Assembly (NCBI RefSeq): GCF_900169065.1
Contig: NZ_FXZB01000004.1
Span: forward strand, 1 to 64,000
DNA from: Brevibacterium aurantiacum
GTDB taxonomy: Bacteria > Actinomycetota > Actinomycetes > Actinomycetales > Brevibacteriaceae
DNA: 64,000 bases
Direction: 5' to 3'
Shown here: positions 7,810 through 18,722 of the stretch, piece after piece
Layout: every line of letters starts with the position of its first letter
Numbering within the stretch: the first letter of the stretch is position 1
Translations under genes and position numbers: made by a program
Notes under the pieces: generated by a model
Seen by the model: only the letters and a program-made list of their open reading frames with translations
Databases searched by the model: none
Told to the model about the DNA's origin: nothing

Positions 7810-8774
7810 GAATCGAAGCCAGCGGAGCCGTGACCGGTACCCCGATCACCACCCTCGCCGAGGCGGAGCTGACCTTCCTCGACCGCGTGGCAGCATCCGA
7901 TGGGTCCGCCGAGATCTCCGGCGGACTTCTGGCCATCGCCACCGGCGAGGACGAATCTCATTCCGCGCAGACAGCGTCGAGCGTATGGCGAATCTATGCC
8001 GACGACTCAGCAGACTCGAACGTCGACGCCGGCGCTCTCATCGGCTTCGGCATCCGCGCGCTCCAGGGCGATCGTCATGCGGCCGAATTCCTCATCGACC
8101 CCGATCACCGCGGTCAGGGACTGGGCGAAGAGCTGCTGTCGACGATCCTTCAGGAAGAGCCCGACTCCTGGTGCTGGTCACACGGCGACCACCCAGGCGC
8201 ACAGGCACTGGCGAAGAAGCACAACCTCGGTCGTGACCGCGTTCTCTATCAGATGCGCACCGATCCGGGTCTCTCACTCGATGACCTGCCGCAGACCTCG
8301 GCGCCGGAAGGTGTCACGATCCGCTCCTTCACCACCGGTGATGAGGACGGTTGGCGGCGAGTCAACAACGCGGCCTTCGACTGGCACCCAGAGCAGGGGT
8401 CGCAGACGGCAGAAGACTTCGCCGAGATCATCCAGGCATCCGACTTCGACCAGGATTCGGTGATCCTCGCCATCCGAGATCATCAGGTCATCGGATTCCA
8501 CCAGACCAAGCTCACGGACTTCGGCGCTGAGGGCCGCCTCGGCGAGGTCTATGTCGTCGGGGTCGACCCGAGCATCCATGCCAAGGGCGTGGGCAAGGCG
8601 CTGACGATCGAGGGCATGCGCCGGATGGTCGCCGCCGGTGCGAGTGTGATCGAACTCTACGTCGAATCCGACAATGCCCCGGCGCTAGGCTTGTACGAGC
8701 GGCTGGGGTTCCATGTCGCGGTGGCGCACGTGTCCTACGCGCCGGCTTCCTCGACCGAACGCAATCAGGAGTAG
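7806..8774 (+). CDS. mshD: Mycothiol synthase (two GNAT domains)
   Basis: A 322-residue tandem GNAT acetyltransferase that adds an acetyl group to Cys-GlcN-Ins in the last step of mycothiol synthesis. The N-terminal GNAT half carries [15 protein letters not shown] (near 98-112). The C-terminal half carries the acetyl-CoA loop [14 protein letters not shown] and a terminal [20 protein letters not shown], typical of MshD. The ATGA overlap with the upstream regulator and the 4-bp gap to ppk1 indicate one transcript. Presence of this gene supports an actinobacterial origin. Confidence 0.9.
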   Translation: MRIEASGAVTGTPITTLAEAELTFLDRVAASDGSAEISGGLLAIATGEDESHSAQTASSVWRIYADDSADSNVDAGALIGFGIRALQGDRHAAEFLIDPDHRGQGLGEELLSTILQEEPDSWCWSHGDHPGAQALAKKHNLGRDRVLYQMRTDPGLSLDDLPQTSAPEGVTIRSFTTGDEDGWRRVNNAAFDWHPEQGSQTAEDFAEIIQASDFDQDSVILAIRDHQVIGFHQTKLTDFGAEGRLGEVYVVGVDPSIHAKGVGKALTIEGMRRMVAAGASVIELYVESDNAPALGLYERLGFHVAVAHVSYAPASSTERNQE

Positions 8775-8778
8775 AGCG

Positions 8779-10919
<2,141 letters not shown>

Positions 10920-10923
<4 letters not shown>

Positions 10924-11894
10924 GCGCGAAATCGGTCGGTTCCGCGCAGGCCTCCTCGCGCGTCACCGCAGATATCCTCGCCGCCGGGGCCCTGTGCTGG
11001 CGCCAGGGCAGCGAGGGCATCGAGGTCGCCCTCATCCACCGCCCCCGCTACAACGACTGGTCCTGGCCCAAGGGCAAGGTGGAGTCGAGAGAGACCCTCC
11101 CTGAGACTGCCGTTCGTGAGGTCAAGGAGGAGACGGGGCTCGACATCACCCTCGGCATTCCTCTGCCCTCGGCCGAATACATGGTCGGTGGAAAGAACCT
11201 CAAGAAGGTCTTCTACTGGTCGGCACAGGTCAAGAGCGAGAACACCTTCGCGCCGATGAACAAAGCCGAGGTCGATGAGGTGAGATGGCTTCCCGTCGGC
11301 GAGGCCCGCACGAAGCTGACGTCCTACGCCGATCGCGACCAACTCGATGCCCTGGAGAAGTACGATGCGACCGACGCCCTTCGCGCCTGGCCGCTGATCC
11401 TCGTCCGGCACGGCAAGGCCTTTCCCCGCGCGAAGTGGCATGAGACGGAGCACGTGCGCCCGCTGCTGGCGCTGGGCACCCGCCAGGCCATGGCCCTGAC
11501 CGGGCTGCTCTCGGCATGGGGCACGAAGAAACTGATCTCGAGTCCTTGGAAGCGGTGTGTGGCCACGCTGGCTCCCCTGTCTGCGGCGACAGGCAAGTCG
11601 ATCAGGAAGGTCTCGTGCCTGAGCGAGAAGGCAAGTTCAGCGAACCCCGACAAGACCTCGCGGTACATCGAGAAGCTGCTGGAAAAAGGCAAGCCGGTCA
11701 TCTACTGCACCCACCGGCCGGTCCTGCCGCTGATCCTCTCGGTCTATGCCAAGCACGCCCCGCAGCGCATCGCGGAGAAGCTGCCGAAGGAGGACCCCTA
11801 CCTCAAACCCGGTGAGATCATCGTCGCGTATGTGCGTCCGGGGGCTGTGCCTCGCATCGTCGAGTTCGAACGGATCCGCCCGATCGACGCCTGA
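10920..11894 (+). CDS. mutT1: Two-domain NUDIX hydrolase / histidine phosphatase (MutT1-like)
   Basis: A 324-residue fusion. Residues about 15-145 form a NUDIX domain with a clear Nudix box ([20 protein letters not shown], then TG). Residues about 155-315 form a histidine-phosphatase domain with the LVRHGKA motif. Mycobacterial MutT1 has this architecture and degrades 8-oxo-dGTP and diadenosine polyphosphates. The start is TTG at 10920, overlapping the ppk1 stop (TTGA), with GGAAGAGG upstream. Co-translation with ppk1 suggests linked control of nucleotide/polyphosphate metabolism and oxidative damage (inference). Confidence 0.85.
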
Positions 11895-11896
11895 GG

Positions 11897-11980
11897 CTCG
11901 GCGTGTCTTTGCCTCGGCGCGTCTTTGCCTCGGCGTGTCTGCACCCGGGTTTCGGCGTGTCTGCACCCGGGTTTCGGCGT
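11897..11980. repeat. Intergenic tandem repeats built on CGGCGTGTC
   Basis: Immediately after the mutT1-like gene, a 16-bp unit CTCGGCGTGTCTTTGC occurs at 11897-11912 and, with one change, at 11913-11928. A perfect 22-bp repeat beginning CGGCGTGTCTGCACCC follows at 11931-11952 and 11953-11974, and another partial CGGCGTGTC lies at 11975. It resembles a small VNTR. It is placed between mutT1 and the pst promoter; no coding frame uses it. Confidence 0.75.
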
Positions 11981-12175
11981 GTCCGTCACTGCGCCTAGGC
12001 GTGTTCGCCTCAAGATTTCAGCGTGCCCGTGACTGGACTTCACCCGTAATGACTGGTCACAGCGTCACCCGAAATGCCGGGCTTCAGCCCTCCGACGTGT
12101 CGTCCCGACAACGATCCTTTCATGAATTCACCCCGGCCTGTGATGGAGCACTCACTCGGACTTGAAGCCTTCAGG

Positions 12176-12197
12176 GTTCATTCATCTTCCATTCACT
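12176..12197 (+). promoter_or_regulatory. Candidate PHO box upstream of pstS
   Basis: Two adjacent 11-nt units, GTTCATTCATC and TTCCATTCACT, match at most positions of the actinobacterial PHO-box unit (G[G/T]TCAYYYR..). They lie about 95 bp upstream of the pstS start. Known knowledge: PhoP binds such direct repeats to activate pst under phosphate limitation. Between box and gene there is also an inverted TTACAC (12215-12220)/GTGTAA (12233-12238). No phoP/phoR gene is in the window. Confidence 0.5.
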
Positions 12198-12291
12198 TAG
12201 CCACTCCCCGAGCTTTACACACGATCCTTAGCGTGTAACACGAAAGATCGAGCAATCTCGAACAGTGTTCTCATATTCGAAAGGCATCTTC

Positions 12292-13395
12292 GTGAAGCTG
12301 AAGCACCTGGCACCCTCCGCTGCAATCCTCGCAGTCGGCGCACTCACCCTGTCGGCATGCGGCGGAACCTCCGCCACCGGAGAGGAAGCAAGCAGCGGTG
12401 GCGACAGCGACCTGCAGGGCACCCTCACCGGCATCGGCGCTTCATCGCAGAAGGCTGCGATGGACGCATGGACCGCCGACTTCGCCTCGGAGAACTCCGG
12501 CGTGACCGTCAACTACTCCCCCGATGGCTCGGGTGCAGGCCGCGAGCAGTTCCTGGCTGGCAACGCTCAGTTCGCCGGCTCTGACGCTCACCTCGACGAT
12601 GACGAAGTCGAGCAGGGCAAAGAAGCTTGCGGCGCCGATGGAGCCTACGAGTTCCCCGTCTACATCTCCCCGATCGCGGTGGCGTTCAACGTCGAGGGTG
12701 TCGACGAACTCAACCTCTCCCCTGCAACGATCGCCAAGATCTTCAAGGGCGAAATCAGCACGTGGAACGACGAGGCAATCAAGGCCGATAACCCGGATGC
12801 TGATCTGCCTGACACGAAGATCACCGCCGTGCACCGTTCCGATGACTCCGGCACCACGGAGAACTTCGCCGAGTACCTCAAGGCCACAGCCGAGAAGGAC
12901 TGGGACGCTGAGGTCAGCGGAGACTTCCCGAAGGACTTCGGTGGCGAAGCTGCACAGGGCACCGATGGTGTCGTGCAGACCGTTTCCGACACCGATGGAG
13001 CCATCGGCTACGCCGACGCTTCCGCTGTCGGTTCACTGGGCAAGGCCAAGGTGAAGGTCGGCGAGGAATTCGTCGAGCTCTCCGCCGATGCCGCCTCGAA
13101 GGTCGTCGACGCTTCCGAGAAGGTCGAAGGCCGCAGCGAAGGCGACCTCGCCTTCGATCTGGCTCGCGACACCACCGAGTCGGGCGCCTACCCGATCGTC
13201 CTCGTGTCCTACCACGTCGTCTGCTCGTCCTACAAGGACCAGGAGACCGTGGACATGGTCAAGGCCTGGGAGAAGTTCGTCGTCTCCGAAGAAGGACAGA
13301 AGTCGGCAGCGGATTCCGCTGGCTCGGCTCCACTGTCTGACGACCTGCGTTCGCAGATCGAAACAGTCATCGATTCGATCAAGGTTGAAGGCTGA
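12292..13395 (+). CDS. pstS: Phosphate ABC transporter substrate-binding lipoprotein
   Basis: A 367-residue PstS. It has a lipoprotein signal with lipobox LSAC near residue 22 (AAILAVGALTLSAC), so it is anchored outside the membrane, where it binds inorganic phosphate. Phosphate-loop motifs include GASSQKAAMDAW, PDGSGAGREQF and HRSDDSGTTENF. I prefer GTG 12292 (MKLKHLAP, AAAGG upstream), which gives a normal signal peptide; a GTG at 12265 in frame would add nine residues. It is followed by a strong hairpin and then pstC-pstA-pstB. Confidence 0.95.
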   Translation: MKLKHLAPSAAILAVGALTLSACGGTSATGEEASSGGDSDLQGTLTGIGASSQKAAMDAWTADFASENSGVTVNYSPDGSGAGREQFLAGNAQFAGSDAHLDDDEVEQGKEACGADGAYEFPVYISPIAVAFNVEGVDELNLSPATIAKIFKGEISTWNDEAIKADNPDADLPDTKITAVHRSDDSGTTENFAEYLKATAEKDWDAEVSGDFPKDFGGEAAQGTDGVVQTVSDTDGAIGYADASAVGSLGKAKVKVGEEFVELSADAASKVVDASEKVEGRSEGDLAFDLARDTTESGAYPIVLVSYHVVCSSYKDQETVDMVKAWEKFVVSEEGQKSAADSAGSAPLSDDLRSQIETVIDSIKVEG

Positions 13396-13427
13396 GACTT
13401 GGCCACTGACCTGCAGAATTGATCAGT

Positions 13428-13462
13428 CGAGAAGCGGCGCAGCGACCCTGCGCCGCTTCTCG
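13428..13462 (+). terminator. Intercistronic hairpin between pstS and pstC
   Basis: A perfect 15-bp GC-rich stem (13428-13442 with 13448-13462) around the loop CGACC, without a long U-run. Its place between pstS and pstC suggests partial termination or mRNA stabilisation, giving more PstS than membrane subunits, as is common in binding-protein operons. Confidence 0.6.
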
Positions 13463-13514
13463 GTGCCTAGGGATCCGTGAACCGGATCCACCACAAGTTT
13501 CATGAGGAGCACTT

Positions 13515-14522
13515 GTGCCGACCAGCACACAGACCACAGAGTCCGGCCCTGCCGGAGCACCTGAACCGGGCTCACGCGGTGAGTCCGGGGCGGGCCAGAA
13601 GCCCAAAGCCGTCGTTCGTCCCGGAGACCGGATCTTCTCGGCCGCGACGCTCATCGCCGGCATCCTGATCCTGCTCATCCTGGTAGGAGTCGCCCTGTTC
13701 CTTCTGGCGCAGTCCAAGGACACCATCGAAGCCCAGATCACCGATCCGAGCTCGATCACCGGCGGCAAGGGATTCTTCTCCTACGTCTGGCCACTTATCA
13801 TCGGCACACTGATCTCCTCCGCCATCGCCCTGCTCGTGGCGACTCCGTTCGCACTGGGCATCGCATTGTTCACCACGCACATGTCGCCTCGGAAGCTCGC
13901 GCCGCTCCTCGGCTACGTCATCGACCTGCTCGCCGCGATCCCCTCCGTCGTCTACGGACTGTGGGGAATCGCCCTGGCCGGCAACCTCACCGCGTTCTAC
14001 CTGTGGCTGTCGAAGTGGTTCGGCTGGATTCCGATCTTCGCCCCAGACGCGAACGGCGATGTGTCGAACACCGGGCGTACCCTGCTGACGGCTTCCCTCG
14101 TGCTCGCCATCATGATCCTGCCGATCATCACCTCCCTGACCCGCGAGGTCTTCCTGCAGACTCCCCGCCTGCAGGAGGAAGCTGCTCTCGCTCTCGGCGC
14201 CACGCGCTGGGAGATGATCCGCATGTCGGTGCTGCCGTTCGGAAAGTCCGGCATCGCCTCGGCGACCATGCTCGGCCTCGGCCGCGCGCTCGGCGAAACC
14301 ATGGCTGTGGCCATGATCCTCTCCCCTGGACTGCTCACCGCATCCCTGGTGGTCAGCGGCAATCAGACCATCGCCTCTGAGATCGCTCAGAACTTCCCCG
14401 AAGCCGCCGGACTGCGACTGTCCGAGCTGATCACAGTCGGCCTCGTCCTGTTCGTCATCACCCTGCTGGTGAACATGGGCGCACGTGCAATTGTTGCCAA
14501 GACCTCGGTGAAGGGCAGTTGA
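13515..14522 (+). CDS. pstC: Phosphate ABC transporter permease PstC
   Basis: A 335-residue membrane subunit of the high-affinity phosphate importer. After a polar N-terminus of about 35 residues come six membrane spans. The ABC-coupling loop EEAALALGATRWEMIRMSVLPFGKSGI lies at about residues 223-249. The GTG start has GAGGAG upstream. The pstC stop at 14520-14522 lies two bases before the pstA ATG, so translation is probably coupled. Confidence 0.94.
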   Translation: MPTSTQTTESGPAGAPEPGSRGESGAGQKPKAVVRPGDRIFSAATLIAGILILLILVGVALFLLAQSKDTIEAQITDPSSITGGKGFFSYVWPLIIGTLISSAIALLVATPFALGIALFTTHMSPRKLAPLLGYVIDLLAAIPSVVYGLWGIALAGNLTAFYLWLSKWFGWIPIFAPDANGDVSNTGRTLLTASLVLAIMILPIITSLTREVFLQTPRLQEEAALALGATRWEMIRMSVLPFGKSGIASATMLGLGRALGETMAVAMILSPGLLTASLVVSGNQTIASEIAQNFPEAAGLRLSELITVGLVLFVITLLVNMGARAIVAKTSVKGS

Positions 14523-14524
14523 GA

Positions 14525-15664
14525 ATGTTGACTACTACGAACAATTCGACGACCACGTCTCGCGCCCTCACCTCCAAGCAGCTGCCCAAAATCACACCAT
14601 GGGTGATTGCGGCCGCCTCGATCATCGTCGCGACCATCATCAGCTTCATCGCCTTCGGCGGCTTCAACATCCCTGTCGTCGCAGTCCTCGCCGGGCTCAT
14701 CAACGTCGTGGCCGTCTTCACGCTCTCCGGAGCCTACGAAGGCCGCCGCAAGGCCACCGACCGGGTGGCGACCACCGTCGTCACCTCTTCGTTCATCCTC
14801 GCCTGTGTTCCCCTCATCTCTCTGCTCTGGATGACCATCGCCAAGGGCGGAGCCGCTATCAGCTTCGACCTCCTCACCCGCACGATGCTCGGCATGAAGG
14901 GCGTCCTCGACCAGCAGTACGTCGCCGGCGAAGCAACAATCGCAGGCGGCTTCTACCACGCGATCGTCGGCACCGTCCTGATCACGGCCATGGCATGCGT
15001 CATCTCGATCCCCATCGGTGTGCTGACGGCCATCTACCTCGTCGAATACTCCGGCAAGAACAAGCTGGGCAAGGCCATCACCTTCCTCGTCGACGTGATG
15101 ACCGGCATCCCCTCGATCGTCGCCGGACTCTTCGCCTTCGCCCTGTTCTCCACCATCGTGGGCTTCATCATGCCGGATGCGGCAGGCATTGCGAAGACAG
15201 GCTTCACAGCCGCCGTAGCACTGTCGGTGCTCATGATTCCGATCGTCGTGCGCAACACGGAGGAGATCCTGCGTCTGGTCCCCATGGACCTGCGCGAGGC
15301 GTCCTACGCTCTGGGCGTGCCGAAGTGGAAGACGATCGTCAAGATCGTTCTGCCCACCTCGGTGTCGGGCATCCTCTCCGGCATCACCATTGCGATCGCC
15401 CGTGTCATCGGCGAAACCGCACCGATCATGGTCACCGCCGGATTCGCCAAGGCACTCAACTGGAACCTGTTCTCCGGCTGGATGTCGACCCTGCCCACCT
15501 ACATCTACGACTCGCAGCTGCGTCCCGTCTCCCCCGGTGACGCGGCCCTGGCCAGCTCGGAGCGAGCCTGGGCAGCAGCCCTCGTCCTCGTCACCTTGGT
15601 CATGGTCCTCAACCTCCTCGCCCGCGTCATCGCGAGGGTGCTCGCCCCGAAGACAGGGCGCTGA
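14525..15664 (+). CDS. pstA: Phosphate ABC transporter permease PstA
   Basis: A 379-residue partner permease to PstC with about eight hydrophobic spans. The coupling loop LREASYALGVPKWKTIVKIV and the segment IVEYS-like YLVEYSGKNKLGK are typical of PstA. ATG 14525 is chosen; a TTG at 14519 in the same frame would overlap the pstC stop. The N-terminus is Thr/Ser-rich and cytosolic. It works with pstB and pstS in phosphate import. Confidence 0.93.
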   Translation: MLTTTNNSTTTSRALTSKQLPKITPWVIAAASIIVATIISFIAFGGFNIPVVAVLAGLINVVAVFTLSGAYEGRRKATDRVATTVVTSSFILACVPLISLLWMTIAKGGAAISFDLLTRTMLGMKGVLDQQYVAGEATIAGGFYHAIVGTVLITAMACVISIPIGVLTAIYLVEYSGKNKLGKAITFLVDVMTGIPSIVAGLFAFALFSTIVGFIMPDAAGIAKTGFTAAVALSVLMIPIVVRNTEEILRLVPMDLREASYALGVPKWKTIVKIVLPTSVSGILSGITIAIARVIGETAPIMVTAGFAKALNWNLFSGWMSTLPTYIYDSQLRPVSPGDAALASSERAWAAALVLVTLVMVLNLLARVIARVLAPKTGR

Positions 15665-15727
15665 TGAAGCGCTGAGACCCTGACGCACCCCATACTTGTT
15701 ACAGACATTCCACAGATAGGGAAACAC

Positions 15728-16507
15728 ATGTCCAAGCAGATCGACATCAAGGATCTCGACATCTTCTACGGGGACTTCCGCGCCGTCGACGGTGTGCAGA
15801 TGCAGATCAAGCCCCGCTCGGTCACGGCCCTCATCGGCCCTTCCGGCTGCGGCAAGTCAACCGTGCTGCGCACCCTCAACCGGATGCACGAAGTCATTCC
15901 GGGCGCCAGCGTCTCGGGCGAAGTGCTCATGGACGGCAACGACATCTACGGTGCCGGCGTCGACCCGGTCAACGTGCGTCGCGAGGTCGGCATGGTCTTC
16001 CAGCGCGCGAACCCGTTCCCCACGATGAGCATCAAGGAGAACGTGCTGGCCGGCGTGCGCCTCAACAGCAAGCGCATGTCGAAGTCCGAGGCCGATGACC
16101 TCACCGAGCGTGCACTGCGCGGCGCCAACCTCTGGAACGAGGTCAAGGACCGCCTCAACCTGCCCGGCTCCGGACTCTCCGGTGGTCAGCAGCAGCGCCT
16201 GTGCATCGCCCGCGCGATCGCCGTCGAGCCCGAGGTCCTGCTCATGGACGAACCATGCTCCGCACTCGACCCGATCTCCACCCTGGCCATCGAGGACCTC
16301 ATCAACGACCTCAAGGACCAGTACACGGTCGTCATCGTCACTCACAACATGCAGCAGGCCGCTCGCGTGTCCGACAAGACCGCGTTCTTCAACATCGCCG
16401 GCACCGGCAAGCCGGGCAAGCTCATCGAGTTCAACGAGACCTCGACGATCTTCTCCAACCCGGAGAAGGAAGAGACCGAGAACTACATCTCCGGCCGCTT
16501 CGGATGA
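15728..16507 (+). CDS. pstB: Phosphate ABC transporter ATP-binding protein
   Basis: A 259-residue ATPase energising phosphate import. Walker [10 protein letters not shown] (about 38-46), Q-loop VFQRANPFP, signature LSGGQQQRL, Walker [13 protein letters not shown] and the switch histidine in VTHNMQQA are all intact. It is the last gene of the pst operon and is followed by a long hairpin shared with the convergent HxlR gene. No phoU follows; a PhoU-like DUF47 protein is instead encoded with Pit at 22.5 kb. Confidence 0.96.
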   Translation: MSKQIDIKDLDIFYGDFRAVDGVQMQIKPRSVTALIGPSGCGKSTVLRTLNRMHEVIPGASVSGEVLMDGNDIYGAGVDPVNVRREVGMVFQRANPFPTMSIKENVLAGVRLNSKRMSKSEADDLTERALRGANLWNEVKDRLNLPGSGLSGGQQQRLCIARAIAVEPEVLLMDEPCSALDPISTLAIEDLINDLKDQYTVVIVTHNMQQAARVSDKTAFFNIAGTGKPGKLIEFNETSTIFSNPEKEETENYISGRFG

Positions 16508-16578
16508 TCTGAGGCGGCTGCAGGAGCAGCCGTGACTACGGCTCGCCGAGGTTGGCTGCAGTTCTCATCGAGAATTTC

Positions 16579-16640
16579 CAACGGGTGGTAACTTCGTCTC
16601 GATCCAAGCGCCTGGGTCGAGACGAAGTTACCACCCGTTG
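16579..16640. terminator. Perfect 24-bp stem hairpin between pstB and the HxlR gene (copy 1 of a repeated element)
   Basis: Arms 16579-16602 and 16617-16640 are exact reverse complements. The 14-nt centre TCCAAGCGCCTGGG can extend the stem by four pairs. It sits between convergent genes (pstB and the HxlR regulator), so it can end transcripts from both sides. A diverged copy with the same 24/14/24 layout is at 20603-20664, also after a plus-strand operon and before an HxlR-like 3' end. Confidence 0.75.
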
Positions 16641-16660
16641 CCTGCATTCACGGACTGCAG

Positions 16661-17305
16661 TCACGGCAGATTGTGGGCGACCTCATCGAGGGGTGTGCTG
16701 AAGGCACGGGTGAACTCTTTCAGCAGCGTCGCCGGGCCTTTGGCTGTGACTGCTCCCGAAGAGATCGCGGCGTCGATGTCGCCATCTGCGAGCAACCTGC
16801 GCAGACTCGAACCTCCGAGACGCAGATCCGCGTCGGGAAAGGGCCCCGTTGCGACCGAGACCGCGGTGGCAGACACATCTGCGTGGGCGGTGGCCGGACC
16901 TGCAGTCACTTCGACGCTGAAGGCCTGGACCTTTTCGTCTGTGCGCGCAGTCAGCAGGGCGGCTGCGAGCGAATTGTCGGTCGGCACCTCATTCTCACGC
17001 GGGACGTCCATCTGGCGTGCGCCCCAACGGCCCAGACCGACCACAATGGGCTCAAGGCCCTGGCCGTATTCGCTGAGTCGGTAGACGACGTTCCGGCCGT
17101 CCAAGACCCTCTCGACGACTGACGCATCTTCGAAGTCGCGCAGTCTGCTGGTCAACAGGTTCGACGGAATACCGGGGATCCCCTGCCGGAGTTCATTGAA
17201 GCGCTTCGGGCCCACAAGCAGATCACGCAGGATCACCAGAGACCACCGCTCCCCCACAAGCTCTGCGGCTCGAGCCAGACCACAGTACTGTCCATATGAC
17301 TTCAT
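16661..17305 (-). CDS. HxlR-family transcriptional regulator with C-terminal SCP2-like domain
   Basis: The N-terminal winged helix (about residues 1-100) has the family pattern: an early cysteine (YGQYCGLARA), ELVGERWSLVILRDLLVGPKRFNEL, then LTSRLRDFEDASVV and YRLSEYG. Residues about 110-214 form a second alpha/beta domain resembling sterol-carrier/effector domains of larger HxlR proteins. I favour ATG 17305 (MKSYGQY); GTG 17314 is in frame upstream. It is divergent from a RibD-C-type reductase gene and probably controls it and itself through the inverted repeat in the shared promoter. Confidence 0.8.
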   Translation of the reverse strand: MKSYGQYCGLARAAELVGERWSLVILRDLLVGPKRFNELRQGIPGIPSNLLTSRLRDFEDASVVERVLDGRNVVYRLSEYGQGLEPIVVGLGRWGARQMDVPRENEVPTDNSLAAALLTARTDEKVQAFSVEVTAGPATAHADVSATAVSVATGPFPDADLRLGGSSLRRLLADGDIDAAISSGAVTAKGPATLLKEFTRAFSTPLDEVAHNLP

Positions 17306-17326
17306 GGTTGACACCCTAGCAACAGA

Positions 17327-17349
17327 AGTTCATCATGAGAACTGCAGTT
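17327..17349. promoter_or_regulatory. Inverted-repeat operator candidate in the HxlR/reductase divergent promoter
   Basis: AGTTC (17327-17331) and GAACT (17339-17343) form an inverted repeat around ATCATGA. An overlapping perfect palindrome AACTGCAGTT lies at 17340-17349. The segment is AT-rich and lies between two divergent starts, where HxlR-type repressors usually bind. Assignment to the adjacent regulator is inference. Confidence 0.35.
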
Positions 17350-17406
17350 TATTTTTTAAAGTTCACTATCGCCTTGCCGCACAGATCGCTCAATGAGGAG
17401 AATCCC

Positions 17407-17967
17407 ATGACCCGCAAACTCATCACCAGCCTCTTCCATTCGCTCGACGGCGTCGCCTCCGCCCCCAACCTGTTCCAGTTCGACTCATTCGATGATGACC
17501 TGGGTCAGTGGATGACCGGAGCCATCAACAGTGTCGACGACTGCGTTCTGGGCCGAACCTCCTACGAGGAGTGGGCAGGCTACTGGCCGAACATCACGTC
17601 GGGCGAAGACACCATATTCGCCGACTTCATCAACTCCACACCGAAGCATGTCGCCTCACGGAGCCTGTCTCCCGAAGATCTCACCTGGTCCAATTCGACG
17701 CTCATCAACGGAGATCTCATTGAGTACGTCAGGGCGTTGAAGGAAGGCCCTGGCGCAAACATCGCGGTGCAGGGCTCGCTGTCCGTTGTCAGCCAGCTCC
17801 TCGACGCAGAGCTCATCGACGAACTGACTCTGGCCATCCATCCCGTTGTCGCCGGCAGCGGCCGCGCGATCTTCGACGGCAATGCACCCAAGCGCCTGTC
17901 TCTGACCGACGTGCAGAGAACCTCCAAGGGCAATCTGCTCGTCACCTACGCGCCGCGGCAGGCCTGA
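17407..17967 (+). CDS. Dihydrofolate reductase family protein (RibD C-terminal domain)
   Basis: A 186-residue reductase-fold protein of the RibD-C/YyaP type. It starts MTRKLITSLFHSLDGVASAP, has the substrate-side segment VLGRTSYEEWAGYWP and the nucleotide-loop region IAVQGSLSVVSQLLDAELIDELTLAIHPVVAGSGRAIF. These proteins bind NADPH; the substrate is usually unknown. ATG 17407 is preceded by GAGGAG, so the upstream in-frame ATG at 17335 is not needed. It is divergent from the HxlR regulator, a common pairing. Confidence 0.85.
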   Translation: MTRKLITSLFHSLDGVASAPNLFQFDSFDDDLGQWMTGAINSVDDCVLGRTSYEEWAGYWPNITSGEDTIFADFINSTPKHVASRSLSPEDLTWSNSTLINGDLIEYVRALKEGPGANIAVQGSLSVVSQLLDAELIDELTLAIHPVVAGSGRAIFDGNAPKRLSLTDVQRTSKGNLLVTYAPRQA

Positions 17968-18109
17968 CAGCGGCCGGGCCACGGCACGACTGGCAGCAGC
18001 CCGAACACCAGGTCCAGCGCCGGGCCAAATCTCGGCAGCGAGTCCCCCTGAACATGGCCTGGGAGTTGCCTCCTCAATCAACCGAATGACCTTCCCAGCA
18101 ACACATCGC

Positions 18110-18129
18110 CGATATATCGTTATATATCG
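18110..18129. promoter_or_regulatory. PadR operator candidate (repeated ATATATCG)
   Basis: The palindrome CGATATATCG (18110-18119) is followed by ATATATCG within TTATATATCGT, giving two AT-rich half-sites just before the padR-like gene, whose ribosome site TGGAGGT is at about 18151-18157. PadR proteins commonly repress their own operon through such sites. No other element with this sequence was seen in the window. Confidence 0.45.
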
Positions 18130-18161
18130 TCAGAGCGATACATTCAGACCTGGAGGTCATC

Positions 18162-18719
18162 ATGAACGAGCCATTCAATCACGGAGGTTTCTCTCGCCGA
18201 GGCGGCGATTGGGGCGGTTCCAACATCTGGGAGGCGATGGAGCAGCTGCGCTCTTCCTTCAACCCCAAACAGCCTTTCCGCATGAACCGTGGAGACGTCC
18301 GCGCCGGGATCCTCACATTGCTGGCCGAGGCCCCGATGCACGGCTACCAGATCATCCAAGAGATCGAAGAACGCAGCGGCGGCAGTTGGAAGCCCAGCCC
18401 GGGGTCGGTCTACCCGACGCTGCAGCTGCTCACCGATGAGGGACTCATCAGCGCGGAGTCCTCCAGCGGGCGCAAGACCTATTCGCTCACCGAGGCCGGA
18501 CGCGAACAGGTCGAATCCGAACCGGAGTCCAGTGCTCCGTGGGAGACGACGAAGAAGCCCGACGCACCAAGAGCCGCAAACCTGGCCAAGGCCGGCGTCG
18601 AGTTGGCCCAGGCAGCGGCTCAGGTCGGTCGTACCGGCAGCAAAGAACAGGTCGCTGAGGCGGTCACTGCTCTCGAGGAGACCAAGCGCAGGCTGTATTC
18701 GATCCTCGCCGAGGACTGA
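18162..18719 (+). CDS. PadR-family transcriptional regulator
   Basis: A 185-residue PadR protein. After a 45-residue Gly/Arg/Phe-rich extension, the winged helix runs through GDVRAGILTLLAEAPMHGYQIIQEIEERSGGSWKPSPGSVYPTL, then LLTDEGLIS and RKTYSLTEAGR. A C-terminal helical region (about 125-185) should mediate dimerisation. It ends 3 bp before the UbiB-like kinase gene, so the two are one operon. The upstream ATATATCG repeats suggest autoregulation. Confidence 0.88.
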   Translation: MNEPFNHGGFSRRGGDWGGSNIWEAMEQLRSSFNPKQPFRMNRGDVRAGILTLLAEAPMHGYQIIQEIEERSGGSWKPSPGSVYPTLQLLTDEGLISAESSSGRKTYSLTEAGREQVESEPESSAPWETTKKPDAPRAANLAKAGVELAQAAAQVGRTGSKEQVAEAVTALEETKRRLYSILAED

Positions 18720-18722
18720 CAC

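Noticed and set aside
14387-15727. 446-codon minus-strand frame opposite pstA
   Set aside because: Asp/His/Arg-rich shadow of a conserved permease gene; no start site or domain.
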